Shown here in pieces: positions 1 through 5,795 of a stretch of DNA of 5,926 bases. Both the position numbers and the translations under genes were made by a program. Positions within the stretch are counted from its first letter, which is position 1. Each line of letters starts with the position of its first letter. The notes beneath the pieces are model-generated. The model saw nothing but the letters and a program-made list of their open reading frames with translations, did no database searches and was not told the origin of the DNA. This DNA is from a bacterium (GTDB taxonomy: Bacteria > Patescibacteria > Dojkabacteria > SC72): assembly GCA_029553845.1 (NCBI GenBank), contig JAKPKF010000261.1, positions 1 through 5,926 of the forward strand. Direction: 5' to 3'.

Positions 1-345
1 ATTGTATGGGATAAGATGTTTAGTCTTTCTGATAAGGAAAAGGTTGAACTTGGAAAGGTTCGTGCTGCTTCAATGAAAGAGTTTGTAATGTCTGGTATTG
101 AAGAATATTTACCATTAGACTTGTTCTTAAAACATTTCTTATATTTTGATAAAACACAGATTGATGAAATTATTGCAAATCGTGAACGTGCAATAAAAGA
201 GGAAGAAGAACTTACAAAGGATGAAGAAGAGGAATTAATGGGTGGTGAAAAAGACACAGGTGGTAATACCAAAGATGCTTTAGGTAAGACACAGAACCCT
301 AATCCTGTTAGTGGTGTTCGCAGAGTTAGTCAAATAAATAAATAA
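1..345 (+). CDS. C-terminal fragment of a portal-like phage protein (5' end outside window)
   Basis: The frame is open from base 1 (it reads IVWDK before the first Met at 16) and no ribosome-binding site precedes that Met, so this is most likely the tail of a longer gene; 114 codons are visible. The segment WDKMFSLSDKEKVELGKVRA resembles the end of phage portal proteins (DUF1073-like and related), where 'l..lsdkEkaei.k.rA' is followed by a helix and 'lp.d.fl...l.fd...ideI'. Portals form the dodecameric ring at the capsid vertex through which DNA is packaged. The fragment ends in a very acidic stretch (poly-Glu around codons 66-79) and a Gly/Asn/Pro-rich, probably disordered tail, which is common at portal C-termini. 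It is followed 34 bases later by a structural gene. That this is coding sequence is secure; the portal identity rests on the pattern of one short segment and is tentative. Another head or scaffold protein with an acidic tail is the alternative. Confidence 0.55.
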   Translation: MVWDKMFSLSDKEKVELGKVRAASMKEFVMSGIEEYLPLDLFLKHFLYFDKTQIDEIIANRERAIKEEEELTKDEEEELMGGEKDTGGNTKDALGKTQNPNPVSGVRRVSQINK

Positions 346-379
346 ATTTAAATGTATAACAATTTTAAAACTTTGAGTG

Positions 380-835
380 ATGGGAAGTAAGAGTAACACT
401 TTGGAAAACAAATTATTGCTGCATCTTTTACAAAATGCTGCGATAGCCGGAATTGGTGACACGAATGGCGTTCTTGGTTCTGCTACTGCCGGAAATGTTT
501 ATGTACGGCTTTGTACCTCAGCTACAACTTGTGATGATGCAACGGTAGGTACGGAAGCTAATTACACAGGGTATGTTGCTGGTGGTGTTGCCGTACCTCG
601 TAGTTCTGCCGGTTGGACAGTCTCAGGTAACGGGGCAAGTAATACCGCAGCAATTACCTTCGGGGCTTGTACAGCCGGTACAAACACGATTCGGTACGTT
701 GAATTGTGGATGGATAATACCAACACTACAGAACCATATCGTTTGTGGTGGGGGCAGTTGACTGCCGATCTTGCGGTTTCTGCCGGTATTACACCGCAGT
801 TTGCCATAGGTGAATTAGATGTTACTGAAGATTAA
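380..835 (+). CDS. small phage structural protein, tail fibre/decoration-like
   Basis: A protein of 151 residues. The order of motifs matches a widespread family of small phage virion proteins often labelled tail fibre protein: an N-terminal helix that anchors NAAIAGIGD (19-27), then 'NVYVRLCT' (39-46), 'GTEANYTGY' (57-65), 'VAVPRSSAGWTVSG' (70-83), 'SNTAAITFG' (87-95), 'RLWWGQLTADLAVSAGITPQ' (121-140) and the closing 'F.IGEL..TED'. This is a compact beta-rich fold, expected on the outside of the virion; the exact position (capsid decoration or tail) cannot be read from sequence. I chose ATG 380; a GTG at 377 directly before it would add one residue, and neither has a Shine-Dalgarno sequence. 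It is G+C richer than later genes in the cluster (31 of 60 bases at 541-600). It is the first gene of a compact + strand run extending to 5766. Confidence 0.75.
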   Translation: MGSKSNTLENKLLLHLLQNAAIAGIGDTNGVLGSATAGNVYVRLCTSATTCDDATVGTEANYTGYVAGGVAVPRSSAGWTVSGNGASNTAAITFGACTAGTNTIRYVELWMDNTNTTEPYRLWWGQLTADLAVSAGITPQFAIGELDVTED

Positions 836-877
836 TAAAAACGAGGGGTGAAATTCTCCTTTTAGCTGTTTAATGCT

Positions 878-1243
878 ATGGCAAAACAGACAATAAACAT
901 CGGTACTACCGCAAATGACGGCACAGGAGATAGTATTCGTGATGCCTTTGATAAGGTGAATGATAATTTTACGGAGGTTTATACAACGCAGATAACATCT
1001 ATTACACTTTCATCTGCTTCTTGGTCATTGGTTTCAGGATTATACGAGTATGATTATTCTAATGTAGCCATAACTGCGGATACCATTGTTGAGGTAATAC
1101 CTGACAATGCCGACATAGCCGTTGTGAAGGCTGCGGAAATATTGCCAAAAACGGTATCAAGTGCAGGAAGTGTCAAGTTATACGCTACCAACGCACCAAC
1201 CGGAAATATAGGAGTTACGATGAACTTAACAATAAAGGCATAA
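878..1243 (+). CDS. phage virion protein with NIGT-GTGD-NDNF adaptor motif
   Basis: A 121-residue protein with two parts. Residues 4-36 carry QTINIGTTANDGTGDSIRDA followed by F.KVNDNFTEVY. This signature occurs at the N-terminus of many phage tail-fibre and baseplate-associated proteins, where it probably serves as an attachment or trimerisation segment. Residues 41-121 form a small beta-rich module with W49, 'NVAITADTIVEVIP' (62-75), 'AAEILPKTVSSAGSVKLYAT' (85-104) and 'P.GNIGVTMNLTI', a pattern seen in phage appendage proteins of unknown exact role. The start lies 42 bases after the previous stop and has no nearby purine-rich site (a GAGGGG at 843-848 is about 30 bases away, too far to act directly). 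The stop overlaps the next start by one base (TAATG at 1241-1245), so translation of the two is probably coupled. Seen: motif and overlap. Inferred: tail or fibre location. Confidence 0.75.
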   Translation: MAKQTINIGTTANDGTGDSIRDAFDKVNDNFTEVYTTQITSITLSSASWSLVSGLYEYDYSNVAITADTIVEVIPDNADIAVVKAAEILPKTVSSAGSVKLYATNAPTGNIGVTMNLTIKA

Positions 1244-2238
1244 TGGCAATAGGAAGTTTTAAATTACCGATTAGTACTTCTACTTCTCCTGCACAATGGA
1301 CTAAACCAGCCGAATGGATTGACATTTCTACGGTGGGTGACAATGAAATCAATCTCTTAGTTTCGGATGGTACGGGAATATCATTTGCCACTACGGTAGC
1401 ATCGTCAGGCACTTATACGATTGACTGGGGTGATGGTACGGTGGAAACAGGAAGGGCAAGTGGAACGACTTATCAGCATCAATATAATTATTCAGGGGGA
1501 ACGTATTGCGCAAATCTTGGGTATTGGGTGTATAAGGTGCGGATTTACGGTGCAACCGGCAATATTACAAGATGGCAGGTTAAAAGGCATAGTTTTACCA
1601 CACGGAAGCAATATCTCAATATACTATGGGCGGTATTTGGAACAACGGCATTAACGGATTGTTCAAGCACTTTCTACGATACTGTTGGGTTAACAGCAGT
1701 ATGTCAAGAATTACAGGCGTGTACATTACCTACTTCTTGGGGAAGTGTGAGTAATACGTCATATATGTTCAATAATTGCTCCTCCTTGTCAAGTATTGTC
1801 TTACCTACTTCTTGGGGAAGTGTGACCACTGTGTTAAGTATGTTCAATGGTTGCTATTCACTAAAAACAATAACAGGATTAGACTATTTGGGACATCAGT
1901 CATTAGCAACGAATGGAACAGACCTCTTAAAAGATTGCCAATATTTGCAAGGGACATTAACGGTTGCTGCTTTCCTTTCAAAAATAGGAATTTACGGAAC
2001 AAGTGCTCATTTGCTTCAATGTACGGGAATACGCCTTACAAATGCTAATTCTACTTTCGGTGGTACTTCACCGCAAGTCAATGTATCATACACATCCCTT
2101 GATGCAACGGCATTGAACACTCTCTTTGGTGACTTACCTACATTGACTGGAAAAACAATCACAATAACAGGATGCCCTGGTGCTGCAACCTGCGACACTT
2201 CAATAGCAACAGCTAAAGGTTGGACAGTAACAAATTAA
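1243..2238 (+). CDS. BspA-like leucine-rich-repeat phage surface protein with PKD-like domain
   Basis: A 331-residue protein with no signal peptide or membrane segment, as expected for a virion component. Residues about 39-105 look like a PKD-like beta-sandwich, with the typical YTIDWGDGT at 58-66. Residues about 136-260 are leucine-rich repeats of the BspA/DUF285 type: two near-identical 25-residue units at 162-186 and 187-211 (LPTSWGSV...YMFNNCSSL... then LPTSWGSV...SMFNGCYSL...), flanked by more degenerate units. The C-terminus (about 286-331) has 'LFGDLPTLTGKTITITGCPG' and 'SIATAKGWTV', a common cap for such LRR proteins in Bacteroidota and their phages. BspA-like LRRs bind host proteins or glycans, so a receptor-binding or adhesin role at the tail is a reasonable inference. 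Nine cysteines fall within the LRR region and C-terminal cap. The start shares its A with the previous stop codon. Family assignment is good; ligand unknown. Confidence 0.75.
   Translation: MAIGSFKLPISTSTSPAQWTKPAEWIDISTVGDNEINLLVSDGTGISFATTVASSGTYTIDWGDGTVETGRASGTTYQHQYNYSGGTYCANLGYWVYKVRIYGATGNITRWQVKRHSFTTRKQYLNILWAVFGTTALTDCSSTFYDTVGLTAVCQELQACTLPTSWGSVSNTSYMFNNCSSLSSIVLPTSWGSVTTVLSMFNGCYSLKTITGLDYLGHQSLATNGTDLLKDCQYLQGTLTVAAFLSKIGIYGTSAHLLQCTGIRLTNANSTFGGTSPQVNVSYTSLDATALNTLFGDLPTLTGKTITITGCPGAATCDTSIATAKGWTVTN
1726..1875 (+). repeat. two tandem 75-base LRR units
   Basis: Units 1726-1800 and 1801-1875 encode successive 25-residue BspA-like LRRs. The first 25 bases of each (1726-1750 and 1801-1825) are identical, beginning TTACCTACTTCTTGGGGAAG, while the remainder has diverged, mostly at positions that face outward in this repeat type. 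This suggests an in-frame duplication older than the one in the long repeat gene downstream. Confidence 0.85.
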
Positions 2239-2242
2239 CAGG

Positions 2243-2845
2243 ATGGAAGGATTTTATAAATATGAAAACGGAACCCTGGCTTTTGCTTCAATAGGCATAT
2301 ATAAGCCAAATATGACTTATCTTGTAAGTCAGCATACAACTTACACTTATCCTATTGACGGATGGTATTACTGTTCATCTTTCAATAATGCACTTGAGTT
2401 CTTTGGTCTTGAATTAAAAGAAGATGGAGACTTACAGGAATTGCCCGTAAAAATATGGCAGGTGAGGGAACTTGTAAGCAAGTATGTTCTTAAAAGTGAC
2501 ATTACAGCAGATGAATATGAAAGCCTTATTTCTATTTATCCTGAATGGCAACCTGACGAGGATTTAACAGACATTTTGGGAAAGGTGATTGTTCGTGTTT
2601 ATGACGGCAAATTGTATGAAATCATACAGGGACATATAACACAAACAGGATGGGAACCACCGTTAGTGCCTGCACTTTGGAAGGAAGTACCACCACCTAA
2701 TGTTATTCCTGAATGGGTGCAGCCTTTGGGTAGTGAAGACGCTTATCCGCTTGGGGCAAAGGTAACACATAACAGAAAGACTTGGGAAAGCACGGTTGAT
2801 AATAATGTTTGGGAACCGGGAGTTTATGGATGGATTGAAATATAA
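2243..2845 (+). CDS. phage protein with two CBM5/12-like carbohydrate-binding modules
   Basis: A 200-residue protein. Residues 1-85 form an N-terminal region not assigned to a named family; it holds 'DGWYYCSSFNNALEFFGLEL' (39-58), a pattern seen in phage structural proteins. Two modules related to chitin/cellulose-binding CBM5/12 domains follow. Module 1 (about 96-149) has 'YPEWQPDEDL', 'DGKLYEIIQGHITQTGWEPP' (121-140) and 'ALWKEV'. Module 2 (about 155-200) has 'PEWVQPLGSEDAYPLGAKVT' (156-175), 'HNRKTWES' and 'NNVWEPGVYGW'. The aromatic residues W158, Y168, W181, W190 and W197 sit where such modules usually hold sugar rings. Phages carry these modules on tail appendages and lysins, probably to bind surface glycans. 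It lies 4 bases after the LRR gene and 8 before the repeat gene. No catalytic domain is visible. Fold assignment is fairly secure; sugar specificity is unknown. Confidence 0.72.
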   Translation: MEGFYKYENGTLAFASIGIYKPNMTYLVSQHTTYTYPIDGWYYCSSFNNALEFFGLELKEDGDLQELPVKIWQVRELVSKYVLKSDITADEYESLISIYPEWQPDEDLTDILGKVIVRVYDGKLYEIIQGHITQTGWEPPLVPALWKEVPPPNVIPEWVQPLGSEDAYPLGAKVTHNRKTWESTVDNNVWEPGVYGWIEI

Positions 2846-2853
2846 TTTTAGCT

Positions 2854-4257
2854 ATGGGAATTGGTAATATGAATTGTCGTATAGGTATAATATTTATTAC
2901 TGCTGATATTACAACGATTACAGCGGATAGTGCCTTGTTTACGGCAGATCAAACCTACAAGGAAATAGGTTCTACTGTAATTGCCAATTTGACACAAGCC
3001 CCTCCTGAAAATGATATTTCAGCTACTATTGCAGGCAGTTCAAGCCTTATTACTATTTTATCTGCTAAAGGTAGTCTTTCGAGTGCTATTGAAGGTATCT
3101 CAACGGTTGTAGGAGCATTACAAGCGATAGGAAATTTACAGGCTCAAATTGATGGTAGTTCAGCTATAATAGGAGCATTACAAGCGATAGGAAATTTACA
3201 GGCTCAAATTGATGGTAGTTCAAGTCTTACAGCAAATTTAACAGCGGTAGGTACTCTTTCAAGTACAATAGATGGTAGTTCAAATGTTACCCTTGTTTTA
3301 CAGGCAGTAGGAAATCTTTTAACTGCTATTAACGGTAGTTCAAGTCTTACAGCTACTTTATCTGCTTTAGGTAGTCTTTCTGCTACTATTGATGGTAGTT
3401 CAAGTCTTACTGCTATTTTAACAGCAAAAGGCAGTCTTTCAACAGCAATTAGTGGTAGTTCAACAGTTACAGGATTTATTTATGCTATAACACGGATTTC
3501 ATCTGCTATTATAGGTAGTTCAAGTCTTACAGCTACTTTATCTGCTAAAGGTAGTCTTTTAACCACTATTCAAGATGGTTCTACTGTCACAGGTTCACTT
3601 ATTGGAAAAACAGGTGCATCCGTAACCATTACAGGTAATTCTGCTTTAACTGCTATTTTAACAGCAGTAGGTAGTCTTTCAAGTACGATAGTAGGTAGTT
3701 CAAGTATTACAGGTACAGTTAAAGGAACAGCAAGTATATCTTCAACAATAAATAGTGGTTCCAATGTTATTCCAACATTAAAGGCAATAGGCAGTCTTTC
3801 TGCTATTATTGATAGTAGTTCAAGTCTTACTAATAATTTAATCGGGGTAGGTAATATTTTAGCATCTATATATGGACAAAGTACAGTAGATTCTACTTTA
3901 GGAGGTATAGCCGATTTACAGGCTGTTATTGATTCACAAGGTACGGTTGATGCTACTTTGTTAGCCAACGCTTATTTAACGGCTCAGATTGAAGGTGGTA
4001 GTACTTTAGAAGCCTTATTAAAAGGAAAACCAATATTATCTGCTATAATTAATGGTTCATCATCATTTGCAGGAACACTTTCAAGATATTGGGACCAAGA
4101 TAGAGGTTGTTATTGTTTTGATTCATATATTGTACGAGAATTAGAATTGAGTACTATTATATTACGTGAGTTGAATTTACGTACGGAAATTGTTCGTGAA
4201 ATTGATTTGGATACGGAATTACCACATAGGGTAACTTGTCTTTGTAGGGAAAATTAA
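2854..4257 (+). CDS. long repetitive fibre-like phage protein (18 x 20-residue repeats)
   Basis: A 467-residue protein of four parts. Residues 1-49 contain three TAD tripeptides exactly seven apart (16, 23, 30), a pattern I associate with phage structural proteins. Residues 50-409 are eighteen consecutive 20-residue repeats without a single insertion or deletion; a typical unit reads GSLSATIDGSSSLTAILTAK. Each contains two short strands with alternating hydrophobic residues (LSATI, LTAIL) separated by G/S turns, which fits a beta-solenoid or elongated fibre. Residues 427-456 are three 10-residue repeats ending in 'ELxLxTxI'-like strands, bracketed by CYC (419-421) and CLC (462-464). There is no signal peptide or catalytic motif. 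It begins 8 bases after the previous stop; an ATG at 2869 is an alternative start. A tail fibre, tail needle or similar appendage is inferred from repeats and neighbours; no receptor can be named. Confidence 0.75.
   Translation: MGIGNMNCRIGIIFITADITTITADSALFTADQTYKEIGSTVIANLTQAPPENDISATIAGSSSLITILSAKGSLSSAIEGISTVVGALQAIGNLQAQIDGSSAIIGALQAIGNLQAQIDGSSSLTANLTAVGTLSSTIDGSSNVTLVLQAVGNLLTAINGSSSLTATLSALGSLSATIDGSSSLTAILTAKGSLSTAISGSSTVTGFIYAITRISSAIIGSSSLTATLSAKGSLLTTIQDGSTVTGSLIGKTGASVTITGNSALTAILTAVGSLSSTIVGSSSITGTVKGTASISSTINSGSNVIPTLKAIGSLSAIIDSSSSLTNNLIGVGNILASIYGQSTVDSTLGGIADLQAVIDSQGTVDATLLANAYLTAQIEGGSTLEALLKGKPILSAIINGSSSFAGTLSRYWDQDRGCYCFDSYIVRELELSTIILRELNLRTEIVREIDLDTELPHRVTCLCREN
3001..4080 (+). 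repeat. eighteen in-frame 60-base tandem repeats
   Basis: The unit length is exactly 60 bases throughout, so all eighteen copies stay in phase. The best conserved core is GGTAGTTCAAGTCTTAC, found intact or nearly so in about half the copies; the units from 3541 and 3841-4080 are the most diverged. Some stretches match over more than 30 bases at a distance of 180 bases (around 3334 and 3514), which points to past multi-unit duplication or gene conversion. The array is coding, so it is not a CRISPR. Confidence 0.93.
3110..3222 (+). repeat. perfect 53-base tandem duplication inside the array
   Basis: Bases 3110-3162 are identical to 3170-3222 (53 of 53) at a distance of exactly one repeat unit. 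Other adjacent units differ at many positions, so this pair is the most recent duplication or conversion event in the array. It encodes the repeated GALQAIGNLQAQIDGSS. Confidence 0.92.
4132..4221 (+). repeat. three 30-base (10-residue) repeats at the fibre C-terminus
   Basis: Residues 427-436, 437-446 and 447-456 of the repeat protein read VRELELSTII, LRELNLRTEI and VREIDLDTEL. The period is half that of the main array and the composition changes from Ser/Thr/Gly-rich to charged Arg/Glu/Asp-rich, so this is a distinct terminal module. Confidence 0.85.
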
Positions 4258-4270
4258 AAATTGAAATGAT

Positions 4271-4579
4271 ATGGCAACACTAACGGAAAAAGTTTATAAA
4301 TATGCAATGATTCCTTTAATTGCATATATCGGTGGTGATCTTACCAATTCGCAGGAACAACGGATATATTATAAGAAACCATCAGGTATCACAGGATATT
4401 GGAATGCTGTTGTTTATGATGCTGTTGGCGGTAAGATTACTTACGAAACAAATGAAACTGATTTTGATGAAACAGGAACTTGGATTTTACAAGGTTGGGA
4501 AACTGATGAATTTGGTCGTGTAAACTTTGGTCAGGCATATTCTTTGAAAATAAATACAATACCCACTTGGGTAGATTAA
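4271..4579 (+). CDS. small Ig-like/beta-sandwich phage protein
   Basis: A 102-residue protein. The central motif YYKKPSGITGYWNAVVYD (33-50), then 'KITYETNETDFDETGTWILQ' (55-74) and a closing strand ending 'AYSLKINT', matches the pattern of small Ig-like or BppU-N-like beta-sandwich proteins in phage tail regions ('kkPsG..g.w.A......i.Y.....d.d..G.W.lQ'). Such proteins are common near tail fibre and lysis genes and may be baseplate or appendage accessories; their biochemical role is mostly unproven. There is no signal peptide and no obvious long membrane helix (MIPLIAYIGG at 13-22 is too short). It starts 13 bases after the repeat gene and is followed by an 18-base gap. That it is a gene is secure; the fold is inferred from one motif string. 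Confidence 0.65.
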   Translation: MATLTEKVYKYAMIPLIAYIGGDLTNSQEQRIYYKKPSGITGYWNAVVYDAVGGKITYETNETDFDETGTWILQGWETDEFGRVNFGQAYSLKINTIPTWVD

Positions 4580-4597
4580 TCATCCAGTATATAAAAT

Positions 4598-5026
4598 ATG
4601 TGTCATTTAAATTTGAAAACTATGTGTACGACAGATGAAATTAGGGAAAGATTAAAGGACTTGCCAGAGGTTCCAAATCATTTAATGTCATTTGCAACAC
4701 CTGAAGTATTTCACGGAATTGTAGAATGGGAAGTAAAGAAAGGTAAAATGATAGCCTTTACGTTACTTGACCATAATAACTGTGAAGTATTTCATACAAG
4801 ATTTTCAAAAAATACTGAATTACAATGGCATAGTCACGGTAATGAATCGGAACAAGTGATTGTATGTCTTGAAGGTTCTATTACGTTTATATTTGAAAAC
4901 GGTACTAAATTTCATTTAAATGAAAAAGACAAATGCCTAATCCCAAAAGAAGTTCAACATACGGCTATTGTTGGTGACAAACCCTGTCAGATATTAGCCT
5001 TAACAATTCCAAAAGAAAAGCGATGA
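4598..5026 (+). CDS. cupin-domain protein
   Basis: A 142-residue protein with a single cupin beta-barrel (Cupin_2 type) at about 60-138. Cupin motif 1 is visible as WHSHGNESEQVIVCLEG, with metal-ligand candidates H78, H80 and E85; motif 2 is LIPKEVQH, with P116 and H121. All four usual metal ligands are therefore present, so a metal-binding, possibly enzymatic, small-molecule-binding barrel is likely. Substrate cannot be read: cupins include isomerases, dioxygenases, sugar epimerase-like proteins and mere binding proteins. ATG 4598 gives the longest product; ATG 4622 (Met9) is an equally good start and removes MCHLNLKT. The gene is notably A+T rich (15 G+C of 60 at 4861-4920). Its stop overlaps the holin-like gene by four bases (ATGA, 5023-5026), tying its expression to lysis. 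A cupin is not a standard part of a lysis cassette, so its role is open. Confidence 0.8.
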   Translation: MCHLNLKTMCTTDEIRERLKDLPEVPNHLMSFATPEVFHGIVEWEVKKGKMIAFTLLDHNNCEVFHTRFSKNTELQWHSHGNESEQVIVCLEGSITFIFENGTKFHLNEKDKCLIPKEVQHTAIVGDKPCQILALTIPKEKR

Positions 5027-5250
5027 GTAAAGAAGTACCGAGTACTTGGAAAGAATGGGCTATTCAGGTATCAACTGAAGTTGATATTACGAAGGAGGAC
5101 GTTGTTGATTTGTATGACAAACTTGAAAAGCTTCAAGCAAAGTATGATGATTTGAAAGAGAAGTTCATACGTCTTGAAACACGAGTATATGTTGTTGTAC
5201 CTGTTATAATGATAATTGTTGAAGTTATTATTAAGGATTTATTCAAATAA
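5023..5250 (+). CDS. XhlA-like coiled-coil membrane protein, putative holin or holin-associated
   Basis: A 75-residue protein. Residues 23-54 form a charged amphipathic helix (EDVVDLYDKLEKLQAKYDDL followed by KEKFIRLETR) with heptad-like hydrophobic spacing, probably a coiled coil. Residues 55-70 (VYVVVPVIMIIVEVII) are a single transmembrane segment, followed by KDLFK. This coiled coil plus C-terminal membrane anchor is the layout of XhlA-type hemolysin/holin-associated proteins. It overlaps the cupin gene by four bases and sits one base before a membrane microprotein gene and about 90 bases before a peptidoglycan hydrolase, which supports a role in lysis: permeabilising the inner membrane or timing release of the hydrolase. 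Sequence alone does not prove pore formation; a spanin-like or regulatory function is possible. Confidence 0.65.
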   Translation: MSKEVPSTWKEWAIQVSTEVDITKEDVVDLYDKLEKLQAKYDDLKEKFIRLETRVYVVVPVIMIIVEVIIKDLFK

Positions 5251-5251
5251 A

Positions 5252-5344
5252 ATGTTGCAACGTGAGAAAATATTCTTTACTTGTGTAGGGATTGTTTACG
5301 TGGCTGTTATTGTTATACTAATGTGTAATTGTGGATTATTATGA
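5252..5344 (+). CDS. 30-residue membrane microprotein in the lysis cassette
   Basis: An ATG one base after the preceding stop (TAA 5248-5250) opens a 30-codon frame ending in TGA at 5342-5344. The product starts MLQREKIFFTC and continues into a hydrophobic stretch VGIVYVAVIVILM (12-24), ending CNCGLL: a positively charged N-terminus followed by one predicted transmembrane helix. Its TGA overlaps the ATG of the hydrolase gene in an ATGA arrangement (5341-5344), just as the cupin and holin-like genes overlap upstream. The frame exactly fills the gap between two lysis genes, which argues that it is real. A small holin, holin partner or lysis-timing peptide is a reasonable guess. The CxC at 25-27 is not a good lipobox (ILMC), so a lipoprotein spanin is less likely. 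The small size limits certainty. Confidence 0.6.
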   Translation: MLQREKIFFTCVGIVYVAVIVILMCNCGLL

Positions 5345-5766
5345 ATACTAAACAAAAACTTGCTTGGGAAATTGCTTTAAGCCAATATGGTGAGAAAGAA
5401 CGTCGTGGTGGTGAAAATAGTGTTATTCTAAAATATTTCAGCGATATTGGTTTCCCTGAAATTAAAGAGGACGAAGTGCCTTGGTGTTCTGCTTTCGTAA
5501 ATTGGTGTGTTATGAAAGCCGGTTTACCCATTACCAAAAATCTTGCTGCTCGTAGTTGGCTTGGTTGGGGTAAGAAAGTTATGGTTCCCGAAATTGGGGA
5601 TATTGCCGTGTTCAAACGTGGTACTTTGGGTTGGCAAGGACACGTTGGTTTTTACGTTAAGAATGACGGTTTTTACGTTTGGGTATTGGGTGGTAATCAA
5701 TCCGATGAAGTACGGATTTCAAAATACCCCGGTACGGAATTACTTGGTTATAGGAGATATGAATAA
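5341..5766 (+). CDS. endolysin: TIGR02594-type cysteine peptidoglycan hydrolase
   Basis: A 141-residue single-domain enzyme of the NlpC/P60-CHAP-like superfamily, TIGR02594 type, cutting an amide or peptide bond in peptidoglycan at the end of infection. Family landmarks in order: 'WEIALSQYGEKE..GGENSVILKYF' (9-33), DEVPWCSAFVNWC with the nucleophile candidate C49, 'KNLAARSWLGWG' (66-77), 'PEIGDIAVFKRG' (83-94), GHVGF with H101, and VLGGNQSDEV with N119 as likely third catalytic residue; the end is LLGYRRYE. Length is typical for the family, with no separate cell-wall-binding domain and no signal peptide, so release would need the holin-type proteins just upstream. I chose ATG 5341 because it forms an ATGA overlap with the preceding microprotein; a TTG at 5329 would add four residues. 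It is the last gene of the compact unit. Such enzymes can also act as virion-associated hydrolases, but the neighbours favour lysis. Confidence 0.9.
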   Translation: MNTKQKLAWEIALSQYGEKERRGGENSVILKYFSDIGFPEIKEDEVPWCSAFVNWCVMKAGLPITKNLAARSWLGWGKKVMVPEIGDIAVFKRGTLGWQGHVGFYVKNDGFYVWVLGGNQSDEVRISKYPGTELLGYRRYE

Positions 5767-5795
5767 GCCAAAAATAAATGTTTTAAAAAATTAGG

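Noticed and set aside
368..375. AAACTTTG before the gene at 380 as a -7 element
   Set aside because: One mismatch to TAnnTTTG, no -33 partner, and the implied start of transcription would fall inside the start codon.
843..863. Small inverted repeat AGGGG (844-848) and CTCCT (856-860) followed by T's, like a terminator or attenuator
   Set aside because: Only five pairs with one G-U, and a short T run interrupted at once; it lies between two closely spaced structural genes, so chance is the simpler explanation.
860..867. TTTTAGCT before the gene at 878, repeated at 2846-2853 before the gene at 2854
   Set aside because: Eight A+T-rich bases shared by two leaders, at different distances from the start codon, and absent before the other genes.
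3570..3968. Open frame of 132 codons on the minus strand
   Set aside because: It lies antisense to the repeat array and owes its length to repetition of the + strand codons; no start signal or domain supports it.
3001..4080. Regular 60-base spacing as a CRISPR array
   Set aside because: The whole unit varies gradually and stays in frame within one protein; there is no split between constant repeats and unique spacers.
1243..4257. Diversity-generating retroelement target among the putative receptor-binding genes
   Set aside because: No reverse transcriptase, template repeat or AAY-rich C-type lectin end is visible in the window.
4608..4615. TAAATTTG just before the alternative ATG 4622 of the cupin gene
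   Set aside because: No TTG at a suitable distance upstream, and it overlaps codons of the longer reading.
4869..4895. TTG-N16-TATATTTG inside the cupin gene, a possible internal promoter for the lysis genes
   Set aside because: It has the same spacing as the candidate at 5796-5822, but it is inside coding DNA in the most A+T-rich part of the window, where such matches arise by chance.
5329..5340. TTG 5329 as start of the endolysin
   Set aside because: ATG 5341 fits the family length and forms an ATGA overlap with the upstream microprotein; the extra four residues add nothing recognisable.
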